Source of the DNA: an uncultured Lautropia sp.
GTDB taxonomy: Bacteria > Pseudomonadota > Gammaproteobacteria > Burkholderiales > Burkholderiaceae_E
Assembly: GCA_938046755.1 (NCBI GenBank)
Contig: CALIXC010000278.1
Coordinates: forward strand, 1-11,219
Direction of reading: 5' to 3'
Length of the DNA stretch: 11,219 nucleotides
Shown piece after piece: positions 6,190-11,219 of the stretch. A program made the position numbers and the translations under genes. Positions within the stretch are counted from its first letter, which is position 1. Each line of letters starts with the position of its first letter. Under the pieces are notes generated by a model. It was not told where the DNA came from. It did no database searches and saw only the letters and a program-made list of their open reading frames with translations.

Positions 6190-7203
6190 ATGACGATTCG
6201 CGTTGCAATCAATGGTTATGGCCGGATTGGCCGCAATGTGCTGCGTGCCCACTATGAAAGCGGCAAGAAGCACGACATCGAGATCGTCGCCATCAATGAT
6301 CTCGGCAAGCCCGAAACCAATGCACACCTGACCCAGTACGACACCGCCCACGGCAAGTTCAACGCTGAAGTCAAGGTCGAAGGCGACTACCTGGTCGTCA
6401 ACGGCGACAAGATCAAGGTGCTGGCCGAGCGTGATCCCAGCAAGCTGCCCTGGAAGGATCTGAAGGTCGATGTGGTACTGGAGTGCACGGGCCTGTTCAC
6501 CTCCAAGGAAAAAGCCAGCGCCCACCTGGCCGGCGGCGCCAAGAAAGTCATCATCTCCGCACCGGGCGGCAAGGATGTGGACGCCACCATCGTCTACGGC
6601 GTGAACCAGGGCGTGCTGAAGGCTTCGGACACCGTCATCTCCAACGCCTCTTGCACCACCAACTGCCTGGCCCCGCTGGTCAAGCCGCTGCAGGACAAGA
6701 TCGGCGTCGTCAACGGCCTGATGACCACCGTTCACGCCTTCACCAACGACCAGGTGCTGACCGACGTGTATCACTCCGATCTGCGTCGTGCCCGTTCGGC
6801 CACCCAGTCGATGATCCCGACCAAGACCGGTGCTGCCGCTGCCGTCGGCCTGGTGCTGCCCGAGCTGAACGGCAAGCTGGACGGCTTCGCCGTGCGCGTG
6901 CCGACCATCAACGTCTCGCTGGTCGACCTGTCGTTCATCGCTGCCCGTGACACCACGGTCGAGGAAGTCAACAAGATCCTGAAGGAAGCTTCCGAAAGCA
7001 AGGAGCTGAAAGGCATCCTGAACTACAACGACCAGCCGCTGGTGTCGGTCGACTTCAACCATTGCCCGGCATCCTCCACCTTCGACTCCACCCTGACCAA
7101 GGTCAGCGGCCGTCTGGTGAAGGTCACCAGCTGGTACGACAACGAGTGGGGCTTCTCCAACCGGATGCTCGACACCACCGTGGCGCTGATGAACGCCAAG
7201 TGA
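6190..7203 (+). CDS. gapA: Glyceraldehyde-3-phosphate dehydrogenase, type I
   Basis: Interconverts glyceraldehyde 3-phosphate and 1,3-bisphosphoglycerate with NAD(P) in the cytoplasm. The 337-aa product has the Rossmann motif NGYGRIGRN (residues 8-16), and Asp37 in AINDLG occupies the place that usually contacts the NAD ribose. The active-site segment is SNASCTTNCLAP with nucleophile Cys155, and His182 lies in TTVHAFTNDQ. Further motifs are HSDLRRARSATQSMIPTKTGAA, RVPTINVSLVDL and WYDNEWGFSNRMLDTT. The N-terminal region also resembles erythrose-4-phosphate dehydrogenase (Epd), but the SAPGG and AFTNDQ segments are those of GAPDH. AGAGGAAG (6176-6183), centred about 8-10 nt before the ATG, is a clear ribosome site. 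Only 26 nt separate it from tkt, so co-transcription is likely. Confidence 0.96.
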   Translation: MTIRVAINGYGRIGRNVLRAHYESGKKHDIEIVAINDLGKPETNAHLTQYDTAHGKFNAEVKVEGDYLVVNGDKIKVLAERDPSKLPWKDLKVDVVLECTGLFTSKEKASAHLAGGAKKVIISAPGGKDVDATIVYGVNQGVLKASDTVISNASCTTNCLAPLVKPLQDKIGVVNGLMTTVHAFTNDQVLTDVYHSDLRRARSATQSMIPTKTGAAAAVGLVLPELNGKLDGFAVRVPTINVSLVDLSFIAARDTTVEEVNKILKEASESKELKGILNYNDQPLVSVDFNHCPASSTFDSTLTKVSGRLVKVTSWYDNEWGFSNRMLDTTVALMNAK

Positions 7204-7495
7204 TCGGTGCATCACGGCACGCCGCCCGAAAGGGCAGGGTGCCCGGCTGCCGTCCCGTGTCGGCCTGACGGTGTCGGTAGCCTTGCTGCGCGCAAGGCAT
7301 CCCGACGCCGCCCTGCCGGTACTCTCGGCAGCCTTGTGGCCCCGCCGGCCTTCGGACCCTCCCGTGTCCACGGAAACCCGTTGGCCGGCGGCCCACCCAG
7401 ACATTTGTGCAGAGGCCCTGATGGCCCTGCCGACCGAATTCCCGGGTCAGTGAATGCCGCATCCTCCCATTGACTGGCCTGTCATGGAGAACACG
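7204..7495 (+). other. gapA-pgk intergenic spacer with a weak hairpin
   Basis: This 292-bp G+C-rich spacer has no convincing gene. Near its start GGCAC (7216-7220) pairs with GTGCC (7239-7243), enclosing GCCC-GAAA-GGGC (7224-7235) with two mismatches between the stems. The GAAA tetraloop suggests an RNA hairpin, but no T-tract follows, so it looks more like an mRNA processing or stability element than a terminator. I see no good promoter before pgk. Confidence 0.4.
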
Positions 7496-8677
7496 ATGAA
7501 ATTCAAGCGACTGGCAGACCTCGACCTGAAAGGCAAGAAAGTCTTCATCCGCAGCGACTTCAACGTCCCGCTGGATGAGAACCGCAACATCACCGACGAC
7601 ACCCGCATCCGGGCTTCGGTGCCTGCCATCAAGGCCGCGCTGGACAAGGGCGCCGCCGTCATGGTCACCTCCCACCTGGGCCGTCCGAAAGAGGGCGAAT
7701 TCAAGCCCGAGGACTCGCTGGCTCCCGTGGCCAAGCGCCTGGAGGAACTGCTGGGCCGCCCCGTGCGCCTGCAGGCCAACTACCTGGATGGCGGCTTCCC
7801 GCTGGCCCCGGGTGATGTGGTGGTGCTGGAAAACACCCGCTGCAACAAGGGTGAGAAGAAAGACGACGAAGCCCTGGCCAAGAAGTACGCCGCCCTGTGC
7901 GACGTCTACGTGAACGACGCCTTCGGCACCGCTCACCGCGCCGAGGCCTCCACCCACGGCATCGCCCGCTTCGCCAAGGAAGCCGCTGCCGGCCCGCTGC
8001 TGGCTGCCGAGCTGGACGCCCTGGGCAAGGCCCTGCACAACCCGGCTCACCCGATGGTTGCCATCGTGGCCGGCTCCAAGGTCTCCACCAAGCTCACCAT
8101 CCTCGACTCCCTGGCCGACAAGGTGGACCAGCTGATCGTGGGCGGCGGCATTGCCAACACCTTCATGTTGGCTGCCGGCCTGCCCATCGGCAAGTCCCTG
8201 GCCGAGCCCGACCTGGTGGGCGACGCCAAGAAGATCATCGAGAAGATGAAGGCCCGTGGCGCCGAAGTGCCCATCCCCGAAGACGTGGTGGTGGCCAAGA
8301 CCTTTGCCGCCGACGCTCCGGCCACCGTCAAGGCTGCCAAGGACGTGGCCGAAGACGACATGATTCTGGACATTGGTCCCAAGACGGCTGCCAAGCTGGC
8401 CGAGCAGCTGAAGTCCGCTGGCACCATCGTCTGGAACGGCCCGGTCGGCGTGTTTGAGTTCGATGCCTTCGCCAAGGGCACCGAGACCCTGGCCCGCGCC
8501 ATTGCGGCCTCCAAGGGCTTCTCGATCGCGGGTGGTGGTGACACCCTGGCGGCCATTGCCAAGTTCGGCATCACCGACCAGATCAGCTACATCTCTACCG
8601 GTGGTGGCGCCTTCCTGGAGTTCCTGGAAGGCCGCACCCTGCCGGCCGTGGCTGCCCTGGAAGCAGCTGCCGGCTGA
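7496..8677 (+). CDS. pgk: Phosphoglycerate kinase
   Basis: Transfers phosphate between 1,3-bisphosphoglycerate and ADP, the step after GAPDH. The 393-aa length is normal for bacteria. Substrate-domain motifs are RSDFNVP (19-25), TSHLGRP (58-64), LENTRCNKGEKKDD and VNDAFGTAHRAEAST. Nucleotide-domain motifs are VAGSKVSTKLTILDSLADKVD, GGGIANTF, WNGPVGVFEFDAF, the GGGDT loop (346-350) and ISTGGGAFLEFLEG. The start at 7496 gives the family N-terminus MKFKRLADLDLKGKKV and has GGAGA (7486-7490) 5 nt upstream. An ATG at 7454 in frame adds 14 unmatched residues and has no ribosome site. It follows gapA on the same strand after a 292-bp spacer, and a strong terminator lies 50 nt past its stop, closing the tkt-gapA-pgk block. 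Confidence 0.96.
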   Translation: MKFKRLADLDLKGKKVFIRSDFNVPLDENRNITDDTRIRASVPAIKAALDKGAAVMVTSHLGRPKEGEFKPEDSLAPVAKRLEELLGRPVRLQANYLDGGFPLAPGDVVVLENTRCNKGEKKDDEALAKKYAALCDVYVNDAFGTAHRAEASTHGIARFAKEAAAGPLLAAELDALGKALHNPAHPMVAIVAGSKVSTKLTILDSLADKVDQLIVGGGIANTFMLAAGLPIGKSLAEPDLVGDAKKIIEKMKARGAEVPIPEDVVVAKTFAADAPATVKAAKDVAEDDMILDIGPKTAAKLAEQLKSAGTIVWNGPVGVFEFDAFAKGTETLARAIAASKGFSIAGGGDTLAAIAKFGITDQISYISTGGGAFLEFLEGRTLPAVAALEAAAG

Positions 8678-8685
8678 TGACCTGA

Positions 8686-8712
8686 CCGGGTCCGGCACTC
8701 ATCCGGATCCGG
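8686..8712 (+). other. GC-rich hairpin after the pgk stop codon
   Basis: CCGGGTCCGG (8686-8695) pairs with CCGGATCCGG (8703-8712) through nine Watson-Crick pairs and one G-U, with a 7-nt loop. It lies 8 nt past the pgk stop and just ahead of the intrinsic terminator. With no T-tract of its own, it may protect the 3' end of the transcript. Confidence 0.45.
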
Positions 8713-8727
8713 GACGTCACCACGAAC

Positions 8728-8769
8728 AGGCCCTGCACCGCGCATGCGGATGCAGGGCCTTTCTGTTTT
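8728..8769 (+). terminator. Intrinsic terminator of the tkt-gapA-pgk block
   Basis: AGGCCCTGCA (8728-8737) pairs perfectly with TGCAGGGCCT (8751-8760), with CCG/CGG extending the stem inward, and TTCTGTTTT follows (8761-8769). A 10-bp stem with a T-rich tail is a textbook Rho-independent terminator. Confidence 0.9.
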
Positions 8770-8940
8770 GTGCATGAGGGGAGAGGGAGGGCTTCACTGG
8801 TCGCTTCTGAAGCGGTCATGCACTTGTCGGCTGCTTTCGTCCGCCGATCTTGCGTGCGGAAAAATGCCATATGTCGTCAAAACGCGGCATGTTAGTTTGC
8901 TCGCCATTGCAACTTCCACCCTTTTTTCTGGGGAGCCATC

Positions 8941-9594
8941 ATGGGCAAGCAACACGCATTCGGCAGCAAACTGTCTCTGAGCCTGGCCGTGGCCGTCTCG
9001 GCTGTTCTTACCGCTTGTGGCGGTGGTGGCGGTGGTAGCAGCACGCCGACGACGCCGGTGGCAACGAATACGCCGGCAGCAACGACGCCTGCTGCCACGA
9101 CCACCACGCCGGCTGCGACCACGCCCGCAGCCAACAACACCCAGACGACACCTTCGTCCAATCAGGCGATGTACGAGCAGCTGCGCACGCAGTGCCAGGT
9201 CGTGTCGTACACGAGTGAAGCGGGCTTCTATGCGTGCGCTGCCGGTACCTACGTCGGCAAGAATCTGAGGGACGGCCAGACGGTCTGCACGGTCCGGCTG
9301 ACGCGGGATGGTGATGTGACTTACACCATGGGCAATGAGGTGCACGCCTTCAAGCTGGCACAGCACTTCTTCTACTCGAAGAGCTCTCCTCTGGCTTCAG
9401 AGTATCCGCATATCTGGGGCATGGGCATCAGCGCTGATAGTGCGGAGGATGCCAACGGGAAAGTTCACGGCTTTGAGCTGCGTCTGGAGCCTCGGGCTGA
9501 GTCTGATAAGAAGCCTGATCATCTCGACATCAAGTACAGTTTCGGCTCGGCATATTCTCCGGATCTTCAGTCGACCTGCCGCGTTCCGCTCTGA
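8941..9594 (+). CDS. Four-cysteine lipoprotein of unknown function, copy 1
   Basis: I do not recognise a named family. The 217-aa product has a lipoprotein signal peptide (basic n-region with Lys3 and Lys10, hydrophobic 11-22) and lipobox L-T-A-C with lipidated Cys26. Six glycines follow, then a low-complexity Thr/Pro/Ala/Asn tether with TPAAT-like repeats (33-74). A C-terminal domain (77-217) follows. It carries Cys85, Cys99, Cys116 and Cys213, enough for two disulfides, and a run of DG turns and alternating polar/apolar residues that suggests beta structure. Ala at lipobox -1 and Gly at +2 give no inner-membrane retention signal of the Asp+2 type, so outer-membrane localisation is expected. 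GGGGAG lies 6 nt before the ATG. A paralogue follows 131 bp downstream and each gene has its own terminator, so this one is probably transcribed separately from pgk. Confidence 0.88.
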   Translation: MGKQHAFGSKLSLSLAVAVSAVLTACGGGGGGSSTPTTPVATNTPAATTPAATTTTPAATTPAANNTQTTPSSNQAMYEQLRTQCQVVSYTSEAGFYACAAGTYVGKNLRDGQTVCTVRLTRDGDVTYTMGNEVHAFKLAQHFFYSKSSPLASEYPHIWGMGISADSAEDANGKVHGFELRLEPRAESDKKPDHLDIKYSFGSAYSPDLQSTCRVPL

Positions 9595-9808
9595 GACGCG
9601 GGGCAGAATTATAAGAATATCTGATTCGGTGGCGAATTGAACGGATGGCCACTGTCCGCTCTTCAGGCAGTGGCCATTTTCGAGTCTGATCGACATTCCC
9701 GCTTGTTTCTGTTTCTGGAATGACCATGAACACTCAACTTGTATCCGGCAGCAGGCTTGCGCTGGCTCTGGCCGTCTCGGCTGTTCTTACCGCTTGTGGC
9801 GGTGGTGG
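8990..9808 (+). repeat. 40-nt perfect repeat over both lipoboxes (8990-9029 and 9769-9808)
   Basis: A block of 40 identical nucleotides at 8990-9029 recurs at 9769-9808 in the second lipoprotein gene. It covers the end of the signal peptide, the lipobox Cys codon and the first Gly codons, third positions included. The two genes differ at many positions on either side. The coordinates given span both copies. Confidence 0.8.
9645..9680 (+). terminator. Intrinsic terminator after lipoprotein copy 1
   Basis: ATGGCCACTG (9645-9654) pairs perfectly with CAGTGGCCAT (9668-9677) around a 13-nt loop, and the run of T reaches 9680. It lies 50 nt past the stop codon. Confidence 0.85.
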
Positions 9809-10490
9809 TGGCGACAGCGGCACGCCGGCCGCACCGGTTGCGACGACTGGCAGTGGCTCGACCACGACGAGCATGGCTGGCGGCGCGACGACCGAGACCA
9901 ACAGCACGCCGGCTTCAACCACGCCCACCACGACCGCTCCATCGGCACCGACCTCCACTCCGGCTGCAACGACGCCGGCCACGAACTCGCCCGTTGCGAC
10001 CGCGCCGGCTGTGACGGCACCGGCCAACAATGCCCAGACGCCATCCCTGGTCAACCGGGCCATGTATGAGCAGATGTATCGGGGGTGCCAGACGCCCTTC
10101 CGCTCATTTGATCCTGCAACGGGCGCTGCATGTGCTGCCGGTGTCTACGTGGGCAAGGATCTGTCGGACGGTACCACAGACTGTACGGTGAAGCTGGCGA
10201 AGGATGGGGAAGTGACCTTCACCGTGGGCGATAAGGTGCATGTCTACAAGATGACGCAGCTTTTCCGGTCCGTCTTCCTCAAGCTTGACGTGGAAGGTGC
10301 GCCGTACTTGTTCAGCGTCCATATCTCTGGCTACAGCGCTGATGATGAAGCCAAGAAGGTGCACGGCTTCGGGATGAACGTGAATGCCAAGGATGATGGG
10401 TCGACCCCGCCGGATGAGTTCGAGATCACGTACACCTATGGTGACGTGCTCACGGCAGATGAGAAAACGGTCTGCAAGATCCCGCTCTGA
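9726..10490 (+). CDS. Four-cysteine lipoprotein of unknown function, copy 2
   Basis: Paralogue of the preceding gene; function unknown. From the ATG at 9726 it is 254 aa; an ATG two codons earlier (9720) is possible, but GGA (9717-9719) sits 6 nt before 9726, which favours the shorter form. It has a lipoprotein signal peptide with lipobox L-T-A-C (Cys24), five glycines, and a Thr/Pro/Ala/Ser tether of about 80 residues, roughly twice as long as in copy 1. The C-terminal domain starts at MYEQMYRGC. Its cysteines at 121, 136, 153 and 250 match copy 1, with the last two spacings identical (17 and 97). Shared segments include CAAG-YVGK-L-DG-T-CTV-L--DG-VT-T-G--VH. The strand between, after the shared Lys/Gln segment, is the most diverged. 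It has its own terminator. Tandem duplication then divergence is the simplest origin. Confidence 0.88.
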   Translation: MNTQLVSGSRLALALAVSAVLTACGGGGGDSGTPAAPVATTGSGSTTTSMAGGATTETNSTPASTTPTTTAPSAPTSTPAATTPATNSPVATAPAVTAPANNAQTPSLVNRAMYEQMYRGCQTPFRSFDPATGAACAAGVYVGKDLSDGTTDCTVKLAKDGEVTFTVGDKVHVYKMTQLFRSVFLKLDVEGAPYLFSVHISGYSADDEAKKVHGFGMNVNAKDDGSTPPDEFEITYTYGDVLTADEKTVCKIPL

Positions 10491-10541
10491 CCCTTCCCAG
10501 GCCGGGTCATGAGCGAACATGATTCGGCCCTGAGTTGAACG

Positions 10542-10580
10542 AATGGCCGCTGCCTGTGTGTTGGGGGCGGCCGTTGTCTT
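10542..10580 (+). terminator. Intrinsic terminator after lipoprotein copy 2
   Basis: AATGGCCGC (10542-10550) pairs with GCGGCCGTT (10567-10575) including one T-G pair, followed by the T-rich GTCTT. It is related to the terminator at 9645-9680: GATTCGG, TTGAACG and ATGGCC occur in both at the same mutual spacing (14 and 8 nt). Confidence 0.75.
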
Positions 10581-10634
10581 TCAAGGGCGTGCCGTCCGGG
10601 AAATCCGGTATCCGCAGGTTTCAGCCATCCGACT

Positions 10635-10651
10635 GCTCGATGACATCGAGC
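10635..10651. promoter_or_regulatory. 17-bp palindrome just upstream of the mazEF promoter
   Basis: GCTCGATG (10635-10642) and CATCGAGC (10644-10651) are perfect inverted repeats around one A, ending 2 bp before the candidate -35. The position suits a regulator site. It differs in sequence from the operator at 10672-10696, so a different protein would be expected to bind. Confidence 0.45.
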
Positions 10652-10653
10652 CC

Positions 10654-10683
10654 TTGTCTCCGACCTGGCAGGATGTATATACT
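10654..10683 (+). promoter_or_regulatory. Candidate sigma-70 promoter of mazEF
   Basis: TTGTCT (10654-10659) and TATACT (10678-10683) lie 18 bp apart, a good sigma-70 match. Transcription would start near 10690, about 25 nt before the mazE ATG, which supports that start over longer ones. Confidence 0.65.
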
Positions 10684-10696
10684 ATGTTTATACATC
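10672..10696. promoter_or_regulatory. Palindromic operator overlapping the mazEF -10
   Basis: GATGTATA (10672-10679) and TATACATC (10689-10696) are perfect 8-bp inverted repeats 9 bp apart. They cover the -10 hexamer and the likely start site, so a bound MazE or MazE-MazF complex would block RNA polymerase. AbrB-type antitoxins usually repress their own operons through such sites; binding here is inferred. Confidence 0.6.
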
Positions 10697-10714
10697 TGTT
10701 TGGGGGGCTGTTCC

Positions 10715-10966
10715 ATGAGCACGACCTTGAATATCCGGCACTGGGGAAACAGCCTGGGTGTGCGTCTGCCTGCCAGCGTAGCGCGGGCCGCCGGCCTGTC
10801 GGTCGATCAGCAGGTCGAGGTGGCCGTCGAAGGCGAGAGGATCGTGTTGACGCCCGTTCGGAACCGGACGTTGACACTGGAAGAGCGCCTGGCGCGCTTC
10901 GACCCTGACCGGCATGGAGGGGAGGCCATGTCTGTCTCGGAGCCCCTGGGAAACGAGTGTTTATGA
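10715..10966 (+). CDS. mazE: MazE-family antitoxin (AbrB/SpoVT DNA-binding domain)
   Basis: Antitoxin expected to neutralise the MazF encoded next and to repress the operon. The 83-aa product has the swapped-hairpin DNA-binding motif at the N-terminus: IRHWGNSLGVRLPASVARAAGL at about residues 7-28, then VDQQVEVAVEGERIVLTPV. The C-terminal tail LEERLARFDPDRHGGEAM is the acidic toxin-binding segment typical of MazE/ChpS-type antitoxins. I chose the ATG at 10715: it follows a G-rich ribosome site (10702-10707, 7 nt upstream) and starts exactly with the family N-terminus. The open frame reaches back to 10535, but that would place the terminator, promoter and operator inside the gene. The stop (10964-10966) lies 1 nt before the toxin ATG, so the pair is translationally coupled. 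Confidence 0.92.
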   Translation: MSTTLNIRHWGNSLGVRLPASVARAAGLSVDQQVEVAVEGERIVLTPVRNRTLTLEERLARFDPDRHGGEAMSVSEPLGNECL

Positions 10967-10967
10967 C

Positions 10968-11219
10968 ATGGCGACGAAGCGTGCCGCCTCCTGGGTTCCG
11001 GATCGGCAGGACATCATCTGGATCGACTGCAACCCACAGAAGGGGCGGGAGATGCGGGATGTTCATCCCTTCCTGGTTCTGTCTCCCCGCACGTTCAACG
11101 ATCGCACTTCTCTGGTCATCGGCCTGCCCATGACGACAGCGCCGTATAACGCGGACAATCCGTTCGGCCACGCGGTGATCGACAACAATCACTGCGAGAA
11201 CCTCGTGCGCCCGGTGGCG
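10968..11219 (+). CDS. mazF: MazF/PemK-family mRNA endoribonuclease toxin, 3' end cut by window
   Basis: The first 84 codons of a MazF-type toxin, open to the window end. My translation begins MATKRAASWVPDRQDIIWID and shows the family order: DIIWIDCNPQKGREM (residues about 15-29), HPFLVLSPRTFND (about 32-44), LVIGLPMTTAPYNADNPF and a following strand. It therefore covers the first two-thirds or so of a protein of about 110 residues. The PMTT segment carries the threonine that in E. coli MazF belongs to the active site. The usual RP before VLS reads HP here. It starts 1 nt after the mazE stop with no Shine-Dalgarno of its own, so its synthesis depends on mazE translation. The expected activity is sequence-specific mRNA cleavage causing growth arrest; the recognised sequence cannot be read from this fragment. 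Confidence 0.9.
   Translation, partial: MATKRAASWVPDRQDIIWIDCNPQKGREMRDVHPFLVLSPRTFNDRTSLVIGLPMTTAPYNADNPFGHAVIDNNHCENLVRPVA

Noticed and set aside
6190..7203. Erythrose-4-phosphate dehydrogenase (Epd) instead of GAPDH
   Set aside because: The N-terminal region is similar, but SAPGG, TTVHAFTNDQ and IPTKTGAA are GAPDH-type segments.
5959..8698. Long minus-strand open frames (481 and 524 codons) opposite gapA and pgk
   Set aside because: They mirror well-conserved genes and cross their boundaries and spacers; no ribosome site or domain supports them.
8770..8940. Promoter for lipoprotein copy 1
   Set aside because: The stretch is AT-richer than its surroundings and a promoter is expected, but no -35/-10 pair with standard spacing could be picked with confidence.
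9030..10030. Repetitive Thr/Pro/Ala codons as a CRISPR or satellite array
   Set aside because: The repeats are irregular, in frame and encode the lipoprotein tethers; there are no constant repeats with unique spacers.
10535..10714. Longer MazE starting at 10535
   Set aside because: It would include the terminator, promoter and operator within coding sequence and add 60 unmatched residues.

Overview
This is a high-GC (about two-thirds G+C by eye) chromosomal window. The layout points to a betaproteobacterium of the order Burkholderiales: transketolase, type I GAPDH and phosphoglycerate kinase in one collinear run, an RsmE gene, and Gly-tethered lipoproteins with an L-T-A-C lipobox. A Lautropia-like member of Burkholderiaceae is a guess I cannot test here. 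No mobile element, rRNA, tRNA or CRISPR array is visible.

Left part (1-3567). A minus-strand drug-efflux MFS transporter very like E. coli MdtD (80-1492) is divergent from a two-gene operon. The first gene of that operon is a membrane-anchored or secreted guanyl-specific RNase of the RNase Sa/barnase type (1680-2249). The second is a barstar-type inhibitor (2246-2653) that overlaps it by ATGA. The pair converges on minus-strand rsmE (2740-3567), with nested palindromes (2684-2738) between them.

Central part (3568-8770). After a 337-bp divergent spacer comes the carbon-metabolism block tkt, gapA, pgk. It links the non-oxidative pentose phosphate pathway (or a Calvin-type regeneration route) to the lower glycolytic/gluconeogenic steps, and a strong intrinsic terminator closes it after pgk. 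The transketolase has an unusual acidic N-terminal extension of about 75 residues, and its leader holds an overlapping small ORF with a better Shine-Dalgarno than tkt itself.

Right part (8941-11219). Two tandem paralogous lipoprotein genes of unknown function each end in a related hairpin terminator, so the duplicated unit included the 3' region. They share four cysteines with near-identical spacing and a 40-nt block of perfect DNA identity over the lipobox, while the rest has diverged. The window ends in a mazEF-type toxin-antitoxin operon: complete mazE (10715-10966) and a mazF cut by the window end (10968-11219). It has a recognisable promoter overlapped by a palindromic operator.

The best candidates for something undescribed are the paralogous four-cysteine lipoprotein family and the extended transketolase. 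The RNase/barstar and mazEF pairs are known family types in an interesting setting: two RNase-plus-inhibitor modules flank a core metabolic operon.
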